Assembly: GCF_914767665.1 (NCBI RefSeq)
Contig: NC_059504.1
Location: 14,324,501 to 14,388,500, forward strand
Direction of reading: 5' to 3'
DNA: 64,000 nucleotides
Source of the DNA: Harmonia axyridis
Taxonomy: Eukaryota > Arthropoda > Insecta > Coleoptera > Coccinellidae
The number at the start of each line of letters is the position of its first letter. Within the stretch, counting starts at the first letter, position 1. The position numbers and the translations under genes are program-made. Of this stretch, positions 43,748 through 55,500 are shown piece after piece. The notes beneath the pieces were generated by a model, which was not told the DNA's origin, ran no database searches, and was given only the letters and a program-made list of their open reading frames with translations.

Positions 43748-44804
43748 ACTGACAAAGAAACTGCAACACCCAGTAGAAGCTTATTCAATTTTTTTTTTTT
43801 TTTTGGTAAAACAGATAGTACCATGGCAAAAGATTCACATGGGTCGCTTCGAAAAAGTTTAAACAAACACTGGCAACATGAGGTCGGGCATTATCTTGCT
43901 GAAATATTGTATTTTCGAGCCGGTTATGGTAAGGGAGAACATATGGCTCCACTATTTCTTGAAGGTAACGCAGCGCTGTCATGTTACCTGGAATAAAGAC
44001 TAAAGGTGACCTATTTGCATGTGCGATAGCACCCCTTACCATAACGCATACTGTCTGGTGTACATGACGCTCAACATCAAACTGAGGTTCACGTCTTTCT
44101 CCCCAACGTTGTCTAACCCTTCTTCGGCCTTCATCTGCACCCAAGGAGAATCGAGATTCATCAAAAAAGATGACCTGATGCCATTCCACATTCCAATGTT
44201 GACGTTCTGTGCACCACTGTAATCGTTGCCGGCGATGCTCAACCGTCAGAGGTAACACAAGATGGGGTCGTTAATGCTGCAGTACAAAAAAAACCTCGGT
44301 AAAGCGTTCAGACAGTTACAGGATGGACTTGTTCTCCTAACCACTCATCAGCCAAAGATCGAGTTGTCGCAAATAGGTCTCTAATTAGACTTAGACGTCG
44401 ATATTGGTCATTATCAAACCTAGCTTGACAACATTTCATAACAAGAGTTGGATTTCTGTTCTTACGGTTAGCGATTACTCGAAATGACAACCCCGCCTCC
44501 CGTAGACCAATAATTTGACCTCTTTCAAATTCACTTAGCTGGCGATAAATTCCGCGTACACGTGCTCTATGCATTCCAAATACAACTTAACATCGACTTC
44601 GGATCTCCTCGAACAGTTGGTTTGTTGTAAAATTTAAAAAACTTGCAAAAAACGACTGCAATTTTTAAGTATCAAAAATTGTCAACATGAAAAAACCTTC
44701 ACGTTTTTTTCTCCAAATTTAATCATTTACTCCTTGCTTGTTTTACCAAAAAAAAAAATTGAATTTAAACAGCTCCTTTTGAGTGTTGCAGTTTCTTTGT
44801 CAGT
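43748..44804 (-). mobile_element. Tc1-like element lacking the third catalytic residue
   Basis: Inverted ends ACTGACAAAGAAACTGCAAC and its inverse at about 44785-44804; the match resumes inward (AATTTTTTTTTTTTGGTAAAAC). - strand frames 44574-44308 (GVYQ-like GIYRQLSEFERGQIIGLREA) and 44258-43785 (VIFFDESRFSLGADEGRRRV, TIFQQDNARPHVASVCLNFF, THVNLLPW) encode a Tc1 transposase in two frames. It stops just at LLPW, before the ARSPDLSPIE block, so the third acidic residue is deleted. Dead element. Confidence 0.9.
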
Positions 44805-46869
44805 TGATTTACCTAATAACAAGTTGTTCAAATTTTCCAAATCCAATTGTGCCACCCAAACGGAACTCGAATTTAGGGTAGGACAAGGTCTACTGGATTT
44901 ACGAGTTGCTTTACAAATTAGGGAAGTAGGAATAATGTGAGAAACATTATATCAGGAAATAACCTCTACATATTTACAACTTTCTTTAGCGTAATTTTAA
45001 ATAATTGCTGTTCGTCCTAGGTTTCTGTGGGGCCTATACCTTAAGCTTATAGCTTGTACGATTCAGGATAGACGTTTCTATTCTATTTAGGCTTTGTTAC
45101 TGTGTCACATGGCCACTTTTTTAGGTTCATATGGCGGTATTTCATATATGTATAAACATGAAGCCTTCAACATTTGCAGCCTTTCAGGCAAATACATATT
45201 TCTACATATATCAAATCACAAGAGTATGGCAGTCAATTCCTGAATCCAAACCGGAAGGTGATGATAAAGTTTCAAATTCCACTATCAACAAGTGTTATTA
45301 AGATGATGTATTAATCTGTAATATCATCAAATTTCCCAGAAATAGTGAAACTATATAAGAGCAGTAAACTGCAAAATGCATTATTGTATTCATTGAATAA
45401 TCTCCGATTAATCTCTCTTGAGCAAGATCAACATGAGAAAATTATCAATTTGGAGCAATATCGTAGGCAAATCAACCATAACCGTTCTGAAATGGATTGA
45501 ATATGACGAAATTCAGTCCATAATCTTTTGTTCTTGTTGTTGAAGCGAGGGAGTGCTCTCCATTCACTCCATATAAAATTATGCTCGAGTCATATCGCTA
45601 CAAAATTCACAAAGGCTTGATACAAGAATAGATTTTTTCTTGAGAACCAGAACAGCATTTCTTGTCTGGGTTGGGTGAGCTGGAAATGTTACCAATTCAC
45701 CTTGGGGTTTCAGTTCCTCACCTTTCAATGTCAGTTTATGTTATTCACTCTGTTTCCTTCTAGCGCTAAGTTTTATTCGTTTTCTGTGCACTTTAAGATG
45801 AGGCAGTTTTTGAAAATTGTGTCTTTTGATTCAATTTCACTCCATGTGAATTCTAAAATAAAATATCTATTGGGTTGAGTTTATTTTCTTGAAACTTCAA
45901 CACCTTGAAGCTCAATTTTCATTCAAGGAAGTGTACTCAACTTATTCACCTACTTGTTGTGACTTCTGTAATTAGGGTTGATAATTATCTTCTTCCTGTG
46001 ATGTTAATTTAATTATTGCTGAATGAATATGGAACAAAGCTGTCATCTGTATCTGTCTTGGTGTTAATGAAGCTTCTACCCATAGCGAAATTGAAAATAA
46101 CGGACATTTTTTTTTTTTTTGAAAGATAATACAGGGTGATTCACCGGGATGGCCTATTAGACGTTTATGGAAAACTAATTAATTTTGAGCTGAAAAATTT
46201 GCATATTGGGGTTCAAGACAATGATCTTTCCCCTTGAAATATTCTCAGATTTCTAAACTTCCGATTATACCGGAAACATACTACTACTTCCTTATTTCAA
46301 ATGGCACACACAGTATATTATTGAATCATTAGATTTTTTGAAGAAAATATCGGCAATATACCATACCTTAGGTAAAAACTCAACGGTTTATGGGATTCTT
46401 ATGAAAATAATGGTGGCGATGAGGAATCCCATTTTTTTTAATTTCTCAGCAGAAAATGCTTTTCTCGAAACTTTTTTTTCTATTCTGCAAATACGTGGTA
46501 TTATAAGGCTGTTTGCGGTTTGGACCAAAAATGTACAGGATGTTCATAAGAAGACCATGAACTAGGACAACTCAAATTCATCGAAACTCAAGATTTTCAA
46601 ATTAGAACCTATATTTTTTTATTATTTCTGTTGATTCTACGTACAAAAATAGTGGGGGTTACTTAATCAAAACCTAGAAGAACTTTGAATAAGAAAAAAC
46701 CACAATTCCTCACTGTATGGAGTAGTCTGTGACTTCCGGAAAACACATGAAAGAAATTCGATGTATGGATAACTGAATTTTACTGAATTGTGGAAAATAA
46801 TTCTACACAGGTTTAAACCGTTCAGTATAATACTACATAGTTTTTGTGAATATTAGGTATTCACTCACT
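44805..46869. other. No recognised gene
   Basis: AT-rich. 46100-46150 has a poly-T tract then ACAGGGTGATTCACCGGGAT, a likely inverted-repeat element edge whose partner I cannot place. Nothing else. Confidence 0.35.
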
Positions 46870-47440
46870 ACTGGCCTAACCAAAAAAAAACACATTTTTT
46901 CTTGAAAATTCGACTTTATTCATCAACTTCAAGATTGATAGCTGTAATCCAACGCTCCTCTTACACTTGAATACCTTTTCTGTAGGAAGATTCGTCTTTC
47001 TTTTCAAAAATTACTTTAACCTCGACAGTCACTTCTTCATTAAAGCCAAATTTCTTCTCCTGGGGCATTTTTTCAGGTTCTGCAAAAAGTCGTGATCACT
47101 TGAAGCCAGATCTGATAAATAAGCCAAGTGGTGAAGCAGTTGAAAGCGCAATTCCTTCAATTTGACCATGGTTCTAATCGGTTTGAGACAAGGAGCATTG
47201 TCTTGGTGAAGGAGAAGTTCTTTATCTTGCATTTGAGGCGTTTTTTTTTCAATTTCTGCACTCAATATATCCAATAATAACGTTATGTTACATTGGCTAT
47301 TGATGGTTTTACCTTTGTCAAGATAATAAAAACAATATGCCATACACTTCCCAAAATACGGATGCCATAACCTTGCAAGCGGATGTTTGAGATTTTGATC
47401 GCTTTGGAAGGCTTTTACCGACTGCATTCAATTCAGCTGA
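46870..47440 (-). pseudogene. Mariner fragment (C-terminal half)
   Basis: The - strand reads MQSVKAFQSDQNLKHPLARL, LLLHQDNAPCLKPIRTMVKL (second catalytic Asp kept) and SDLASSDHDFL. An element end CTGGCCTAACCAAAAAAAAA lies at the left. The N-terminal half is missing and frameshifts occur. Confidence 0.75.
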
Positions 47441-48689
47441 CGCTCTCTTTGATTTATGGGTGTAGCGATAACCACATTTAAATTCAGTAATCACCTTTTA
47501 ATCGTTGTTTTCTATGGAACAGAGTCTGAGTTACACTGATCTAGCCATTTCTTTGCTTATACAGTACTTTTCCCATTAAAAAACAGTGTTTTATCAATAC
47601 AAGAAACTCGATTTTATCGATTTTCTAAACAACAACAAATGTAGCTTCTCTTAGCTTGGTACTAACGAGAAAAAAATGATATGGCTCTGCTGTATGTGCT
47701 ACAGGCCCAAGACTTATAGAGTGATGTGTTAGGTTTATAGAAACTTCTTTCGTTAAAGAAGAAATATCGCTATTCGAAATAAATTCATAATATGAAATAG
47801 ATACTGAAAGAAAGGTTGAAGAAACTATTCCAAACGTTGGATTACAACAAAAACCAACAAGTACCTACTGAATATTTTTATGGTTCTGGTCAGGTTATTA
47901 AGCTTGACATGTCATAATGTAGCTGCTCGTTCTTGGTATTCCATATTTGTATCTCATACAGAACTGGACGCCTTTTCAGAGTTCAATAGCCCATAAGTTT
48001 AAATTTCATTCGCAGTTGTAAGTTAGCAGTTAGTTCTTTTTAAATTGCTATGATAAAAAGATGTATCACTATAAGTTTCTGAATGTTGTTTTCCAACGAA
48101 GTGAAAAGTGGATTTTCAATAGCAAAAATGGAATATAAATTCCGTATTTTTTTTGGAATATTATTGAAAACCAATTATATTTTTCAGCAAATAATATTCG
48201 ACCTCAAATTCTACAATATTCCAGTCAGTGAATTCGATAAATATTCCTTCGTAATAATTGCAGGCAACTTGAAAATATGCTAGGATGATTGAGAAATTTC
48301 CGTTAAATTATTGATCTGAGATAGAGAATATCAGATTACTCATATCAGATTCTTTAATTGGAATCCAAGGTATATCTGATTTGCTTGTTGAGCTTTGGTT
48401 CAAAATGAACCTTGAATAAGCAATAAATAAAAAATTTATAAAATTCTGAATATTACCATAAATTCATCGGAATAGAATTGATTAATTATGTAGGGAATTA
48501 AATGACAATGGAAGACTACAAATGACAATATCGATGTTTTCTCAAGGAATAAGGAAGGATGTCAAGTTTTAGAGTTGATGAAATTAAAACATCTAAGTAA
48601 TTGAAATTTCCTTATTTTTTAAAGACAGAAATTCAATTTTGAAACCAAACTAGATATGTATATATCAATAATTCTAAGACAGCTAATTG
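47441..48689. other. Region upstream of CHS1, nothing recognised
   Basis: Could hold the CHS1 promoter or noncoding first exon, but I see no site I can defend. Confidence 0.3.
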
Positions 48690-49445
48690 AAATTAATCTA
48701 CCAACCCGAAATAATTCTCAGGTCTTCTTTTGTATAAGGTCTGGAATTTTATTCCTTACGCCTCTACTTTCATTTCTCCGATTTCCTACTTTTTTCTAAA
48801 TGGGATACTTTTCTCCATACTGCATGTAAATTTTTTCTTCTATTTGGTTCTTTGAAAGAGGTATTTCCTCTTATCTGTCATTCTTATTTTACTCTGTAGT
48901 TTCTTTCTTAATTCCCTATTCCCATGCTCTTTCAGCGTCTCTATTGTCTTATTTCTTTGTTTGTTAACTATTTCCTCAATAGTTTCAATTTTCAATTCTT
49001 TTGGTGATTTGGTGATTGATTATATACCATGGGGCGCCAACCGCTGTTCTGATTACTGAATTTAGCGTACTTTGCAACTGATCCTTATTATTGTCTTTCG
49101 TATTATACCAGGTTACTCCTGCATACGTTATACTTGGTATTAGCACTATTTTATTATCTTCAGCTTGTTTTCTAAGAAAAGTTCACCTTTAGGGTTGAGC
49201 AGCGGGTACAGTCTCCCGTGCAAATACCTTACCTTTTTTCTGTTTTCTTCTATCTGTTTTTGCTTCTTTCTTTCATTCTATCGTCTGATTTTCAATTTTG
49301 ACGTTTCCTGCTTTCTCTCTCTTTACTATTGTTCCTCCGAAGTAGATTGCAACTGTTTTCGATGTATTCACTTTGAATCTCCATTTCTTGAAGTATTCTA
49401 TCAGTTTATCTAGGTTGAAATAATTCATTTCAAATACTAAAATAC
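48690..49445 (-). pseudogene. Jockey-type LINE fragment
   Basis: The - strand reads LDKLIEYFKKWRFKVNTSKT then VAIYFGGTIVKREKAGNV, and further on (about 49210-49150) GRLYPLLNPKGELFLENKLK, typical of jockey-clade reverse transcriptases after the catalytic domain. Several stops. Its edge lies roughly 50 bp from the CHS1 exon 1 acceptor. Confidence 0.7.
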
Positions 49446-49497
49446 TGATTTTGAAGTCGACAAAAAATTGATATAATTTTTTTTTTTTTTCAGAAAC

Positions 49498-49592
49498 ATG
49501 ACTTCCACGGGGTTGCGGAGTGAACATTACAGTGATGACAATTTATCAGATGATGAAAGTTCACCGCTCACAGAAAATATTTATGGTGGAAG
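49498..49592 (+). CDS. kkv: CHS1 coding exon 1 (start codon)
   Basis: A T-rich acceptor ending CAG at 49491-49493 is followed by AAAC and the ATG, with A at -3. Encodes MTSTGLRSEHYSDDNLSDDE and eleven more residues plus two bases. Donor GTAAGT. Confidence 0.94.
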
Positions 49593-52500
49593 GTAAGTTA
49601 ATCTTGATCTTTCGATGTTTTTCTCCGTCAAAACATTATTTAAAAACCAACTGAACGGTATTATCAAAATTATTTTTTGTCACCTAGTTGGTACATATGT
49701 TCTCTATAATTACAGGGAGTTTGAGTTGTGTACTCCTTTCATTTTGTTGTCAGTTTTTGTAATTGTGACTTTATTTTTACATATCGCAGAGACTATTGTC
49801 TCTTGCTTGTAAAATAATACAAGCTCATCACTCATAAATTGTGTACCTACATGTCTTTTTTGTCCCAGAAGCGATAGTTTTCGATTAAATCGAAGTTGAA
49901 CAAAGAACCACATTGAATGAGCTGGTGCTAAAATTGATCAAATATGTATCTCTATACAATTATACATCGAAAAGTTCTGAGGCAAATACTGCAAGGAGTT
50001 ACAGTATCATCATAAGTAAAGTCATAGTGAAAGGAATTAGAGAGAATTAGTTCAGGAGTTAAAAATCAAACTTTAACATCCTTTTTATTTCAAAAACAAA
50101 GCGTTCGCGGGCACAAGTTTATAGGACTTTTTTCTTGAAGTTATCCGAGAAATCTCTCAGTTTCATTTATTCCTTCAAATTAGGGATAACCTTTGGTCAT
50201 CAAGGGCACAAACAAAGAGAGATTGAATAAAGGAGCTCTCAAAAGCTCCTGACATCAAATCGGAGCTTTCAATCTTTGTAAATTGGTTGCATTAGAGAAA
50301 AAAATTAAATATAAACGAAAAAATTCCCAACTCCACTTCGAAATAAATTTGAATTCGAGTTTAATCATCAGCCAAACCAGTATTCAATATACAAAAGAAT
50401 GAAAATATTTTAATCGCCCATTACCCATATCAAGCACTTATCACGCTCTGATATTTCTTTCCCAATTTACTTTCAATCATCTCTATCACCGAAAGTGATC
50501 ACTATTGATCGAAAAACCTTCAGGCAGATCATGCAATCATCGAACAAAGAGACGAGATAGAGAATTTCAGCTCAATTATAAGATTGAAGGCGATACGAAA
50601 TCGCCTAGAAAAATGAAAGTGATAGCGCGTAATCTAGTTTTTAACCTTGCCTAGAAGTATTTCACTGGGCTCGACTATGTCTACCGCTATATTCATCATA
50701 TGTAGGCGTGATGGAAATTTCGAAATTAAAGCGGTTCAATATACAAAAAAAAATACTTATTGACGTTGAATCAGCAGCTTAGAGCACCCTTGGACACCAT
50801 AGTGAATAAGCGCGACAAACTTCGGATGGTGATTCTGTATGAAAATATAATAACTGTTCGTTTTCCGATATACGGAGTGTTGAAGTTTTCTTAAAGGCTG
50901 GCTGTTTCTTTATTGCTCTGACCTCGGTCGAGATATTCAAATTAAATTTGGCTAGTTGCATGAGGTAGTTATTGCGCTTTTATTGACATACAATTAAAAT
51001 ATTATGTTCATCATTGGCGCGCATACGGGTAATAATCTAATTTTTTTAATTGGTACGCCACTGAGATATTTTCAAACTGAAAATCGTTCATGAATTCCTC
51101 TCTATACCTTTTTTCGTACGGGGCGCCGTTTTAATGCAAAAAATCAAACATCTCAACGCGTATTTTTCATTTCTTCAATAAATTATCTATTATAAGATAG
51201 GTAGTCCTTTATAATGTATTGAAGTTAAGATATTTCAATTTTTTGCATAGAAACGGCGCCTCATACGGGGAAAGAACCTGAAAGATATTTCGGCTCAAAT
51301 TGACTAGGGAATTCAAAAATTATTTTTATTTGAAAATATCTGTACCTACAGTGTTTTTTCTTAAAAAAATTTAAAGCAATAAATAAATAGTCAGTTTTCA
51401 AGATAAACTTTAACACCCCTTATATCGGAGTATGAAGCATTTGCGAACAAAAATTATTAGCAAACTCATTACTTTTTATATGCAGAAGTAACACATGAAA
51501 TTTGTTGCACTTATTCACTAACACCCTGTATAGGTCTACAGAACGATTCATGAATAATGTCGAATCTCTGAAATTTGAATTCTAGAACTCGAAGTATGAA
51601 TATAGTTCTCTCAGAGTAATAAAAAAAGATAGAGGAAGCACATGTCATTTTCAGTAAGCAAATTTTCTCCACAAGAACTATCAAATTTGACATGAAGCGC
51701 GCGGAAATAAAAACATATCAGTGATACGATATTTCTCTCAATTCGCAAGTTTCTCCACAAAGAACGCACTTCTTATGTCCCACAGTGAATTAACGTTTCA
51801 TATTAACCCAAAATATATTGAAATAAATACCTAAATATATCAGAAATTCAGAAAACAAACTTCAAGCGAGCCAAACGACGCGAAACAACCGATGACACTA
51901 TGAGAGCAAAAGTTGCCAAACCTTGGATTTCAGCAGGTAGATACAGAAAATATTGAATATTCTCCTATTATAAATTCGACAATTAGGAAAAATATCAGAT
52001 TCCAAATATTCAAATTTGCATATTTAATCGGGAATCACTCAAATAAATATATTTCATTCAATATAATTAATATACATTCATAACGATGTAGTAAAATTGT
52101 GGAGTTGAAAATATATCACAATCAGACAACGTATCTAACCATGTTGGGGACATGTAAAAATTGCTAATACTCCCTCTATCTATGTTTATTACTCTATGGT
52201 CTCCATGGGCGCCCGCAGGGGGGGCCAGGGGGGGCCATGGCCCCCCCTGAGATTTTGATTGCCTCATTTTTTCAGCACAACAACCTCAATATTATCATAC
52301 TTTCTCAATCCAAAGGGCATGGAAAAAAGGAAAGTAATGGATTCTCAACAATTTTTCTGTTTTCAATGACAATCATGGACGCCTTATCGTTTTTCAATAA
52401 TTTTCATTTTGCCCCCCCTGAGAAAAATTTCTGCGGGCGCCCATGATGGTCTCAACGGATGCAGTCATCAAAAGCTTTGGATTTTACGTCAGCGCTTTCC

Positions 52501-55500
52501 TCATTTTTTTTTTTTAATTCTACAAGACCAAAAGCCAAACTGTCTATGAACTTTATGGTGACAGTAATATATTCTTCAGTCGGTTCTGCAACCTAATATA
52601 ACATCCGGGTGTGTTTCACGTTTCGATCATAATCTAGTTTGCCTTGGCATTTCACTTTTAACAGTAATTCAGATTGCATTCTCTGTTTCGATAATGTCGG
52701 ATCAATGAGCCGACATTTTTGTCAGGCTTTTGGCATTGTTCGTCTCGTGCAGCCTATATTTACCACAAAAATAGTCATAATAAACACAATTTGTCAAGAA
52801 AATAGAAGTAATTGGTCAATTAAAAAAACGCGTTAAATTATCGACAATTTTTTGTCGCTGAGTTGGCGCAATTGTACTTTATTTTCACTCAGTGTTTAAA
52901 CGTCACTCGTCATATTTTTTTCTTTAGGATGCTCAATTTCGTCATTTCATTTCATGTCTATTAGGGGTTTCTTACAATAATAGTTAATTATAATACAAGT
53001 GCAGAAGGCATTGATATTCTTCCACGAGTTCAAAATTCAAAAACGAGCCACGAAGTGGCGAGTTTTTGAATGAACGAGTGGTAGAATGAGCCTTCTGTAC
53101 GAGTATTATACATTATTTTCTCTAATTCATTGCATTTTTTTTTAATTAATGAAATATTTCCATAAATATCATTTAGTGATTTTTGCATTGAAAAATGTTG
53201 GTTGGCAGAACAGATTTTTTTAAGGCAAATTGATGAATTGACAGATAAAGCCGTGGCGGAAAGTTCGGAGTACCAACATATAAATAAAATTATTGAATAA
53301 TAAATATTGCCATATTTTGCCATTTATAACCAATAAATTTCACATTGAATCATTACAAAATTTCACCGACCTTAAATTCCTGAGGTTCTTTGTCTTATTT
53401 ATTGACATCCTCATGGATCAAACTTCTAAGAACGATTAACATTAATTTTAAGTTATTAAATATTCAAAAAAGCTCTCACACTCGAATAATTCATACTTAT
53501 TATCATGTGAATGAAACGGATTGGGCGAACTTCAGATGACGTCAACTTGGAGTAACATGTGTTATTTGCATTTTCGTTCCTTTGCATTTTGTGTTTTACT
53601 GCAAATTTCAATAATTTCTACAATTTAATATGCTTCTCATCTTGAGAGTCTGGATAAATTAATTCAAAAATGAGCACTGATTATGATGAACAATTCAACA
53701 ATTTCCCAACCTTTTTGCAGCGTGTATATCCCCAAGATTAAATGGCTCAATCTACTGAACACAAATGACATAAGAAATGTCATAAAATGACACACAGTAT
53801 TGCCATTATAAGCATTTCAAATTGTATAATTCCTATTGAAAAACACTTAAAGAGGCATTTTGACAACATTTGCATGAATAATCTTCACAAAAGTAGTTAT
53901 CCAAAAAGTAAATGAGAGAATCTGCAATTCAACGGAACTGTCTTACTCTTTACTGACGTCACTTGGACATATGAAGAATCGTTATATACCTACAAAAGCG
54001 TTTGTTTTTATTATTGATTCATTCGTTTTATTTCGTGAATACATTTTGTAATACATTATTCATTCCACTGTGAAGATTACTTTGATTCATTCAAATAATA
54101 GGTACACAGTGTTGCCACTATAAGCATTTCATATTTTTCAACCTATTGAAAAATCTACAACCCCAACAAATGGAATAAAATCAAGCACCGAGACTATTCT
54201 TGGTAACAAAAAGACAAAACCATAGGATATTACAATATCTTGTAAACCTTGAATGTGAACAAGGACTTGTTTCTTACTCTTGTGCAGTATGACCACCACC
54301 TATTATTCGTACAATTAAACATGAAAGAGCCAAGTTGAATAATAAATTAAACATTGCTATACTATCGCTCAGGAAAACGGTATATACCTCGACAATCACG
54401 ATTTTACTTTAATTTCAGTATATTAGACAATAGCAGCGCTATTAGATCTATCTTTTAGAGAGCCATGACTTGGCCTTAGGCGATGTAAATGATACTAAAT
54501 GCCATTGTTTTACAGAATACCATTTGAATATTTTCTTGGACATCATTTAGAACGAGTTTTGACGAAAAAATAGGTATTTGGGTATTCTATTTTCAGTAGG
54601 AGCACTATTTAACAAAAGATTGCATTTTAGGAACTCCAGCTTAACAGAAAGATTCTGGATATACAAAAAAAGCAATAACAACAGATAGTCATAGATCATC
54701 TTTCTAATTCATCTGTGAAATACATATACAGGGTTTTTCCAAATTAAACGTGAACCTTGAAGGAGGTTACTATCACTCATTTGCTGTCGATTGAACCATA
54801 TTTGTTGATAACCGAAAATCAACAGTTTCCGAGATATTTGAGTTCTTGTGTTTTTTTTTCAATTCTCACCTTAGTTCATTTTTCTTCGGCTATTTTTATT
54901 TCTACGTTGACCAAGACCGATTTAAATTTTGGATTATTTTCATCAGAAAAGGATATGATATGTATGAAAAGCAAAACTATATGCGGTATTAGATGTTGAA
55001 TAAATATTAGTATGATTTAAAAGTTGGCATATGAAGAGAAGAATATTGAATTTCTAATATAAATTTGCCTGCAACTTTCGAATTCCATAATTTATCTATG
55101 ACAAAATTATTTTAAAAACTTGCCAGATTCCTTCTCTATTTCCTGAAAAAGTTTTCATTAGAATGTAGGCAATAGTTTTATTTCAGCAGATTTTGATTTG
55201 AAAGGGGAAATAAGCAAAGAAAGGAAAGTAATGAATTAAATATTTTTTTATTGCCATTAAACTGAAAATATCAGCAGGAAATGTATTCATAAACTATGTT
55301 TGAAATGACCTTCACCATTCCTCATTCAAGCACGTGCCCCATTTCTTATTTCTTCACTTGTTACTTTTCACCTGAAATTTACTTTCAATTTTCTCGCTGC
55401 TTCGTCTATTCTAACGGTGTTAGATCCGGACTTTTCGCTGGCCACGGAAATAATCGAAAAGTATAATCGAATTTGGTCAACGTAGAAAAAATTGACGAAG

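Noticed and set aside
53530..53965. TGACGTCA-bounded inverted element
   Set aside because: Only about a dozen bases match at each side; too little to call.
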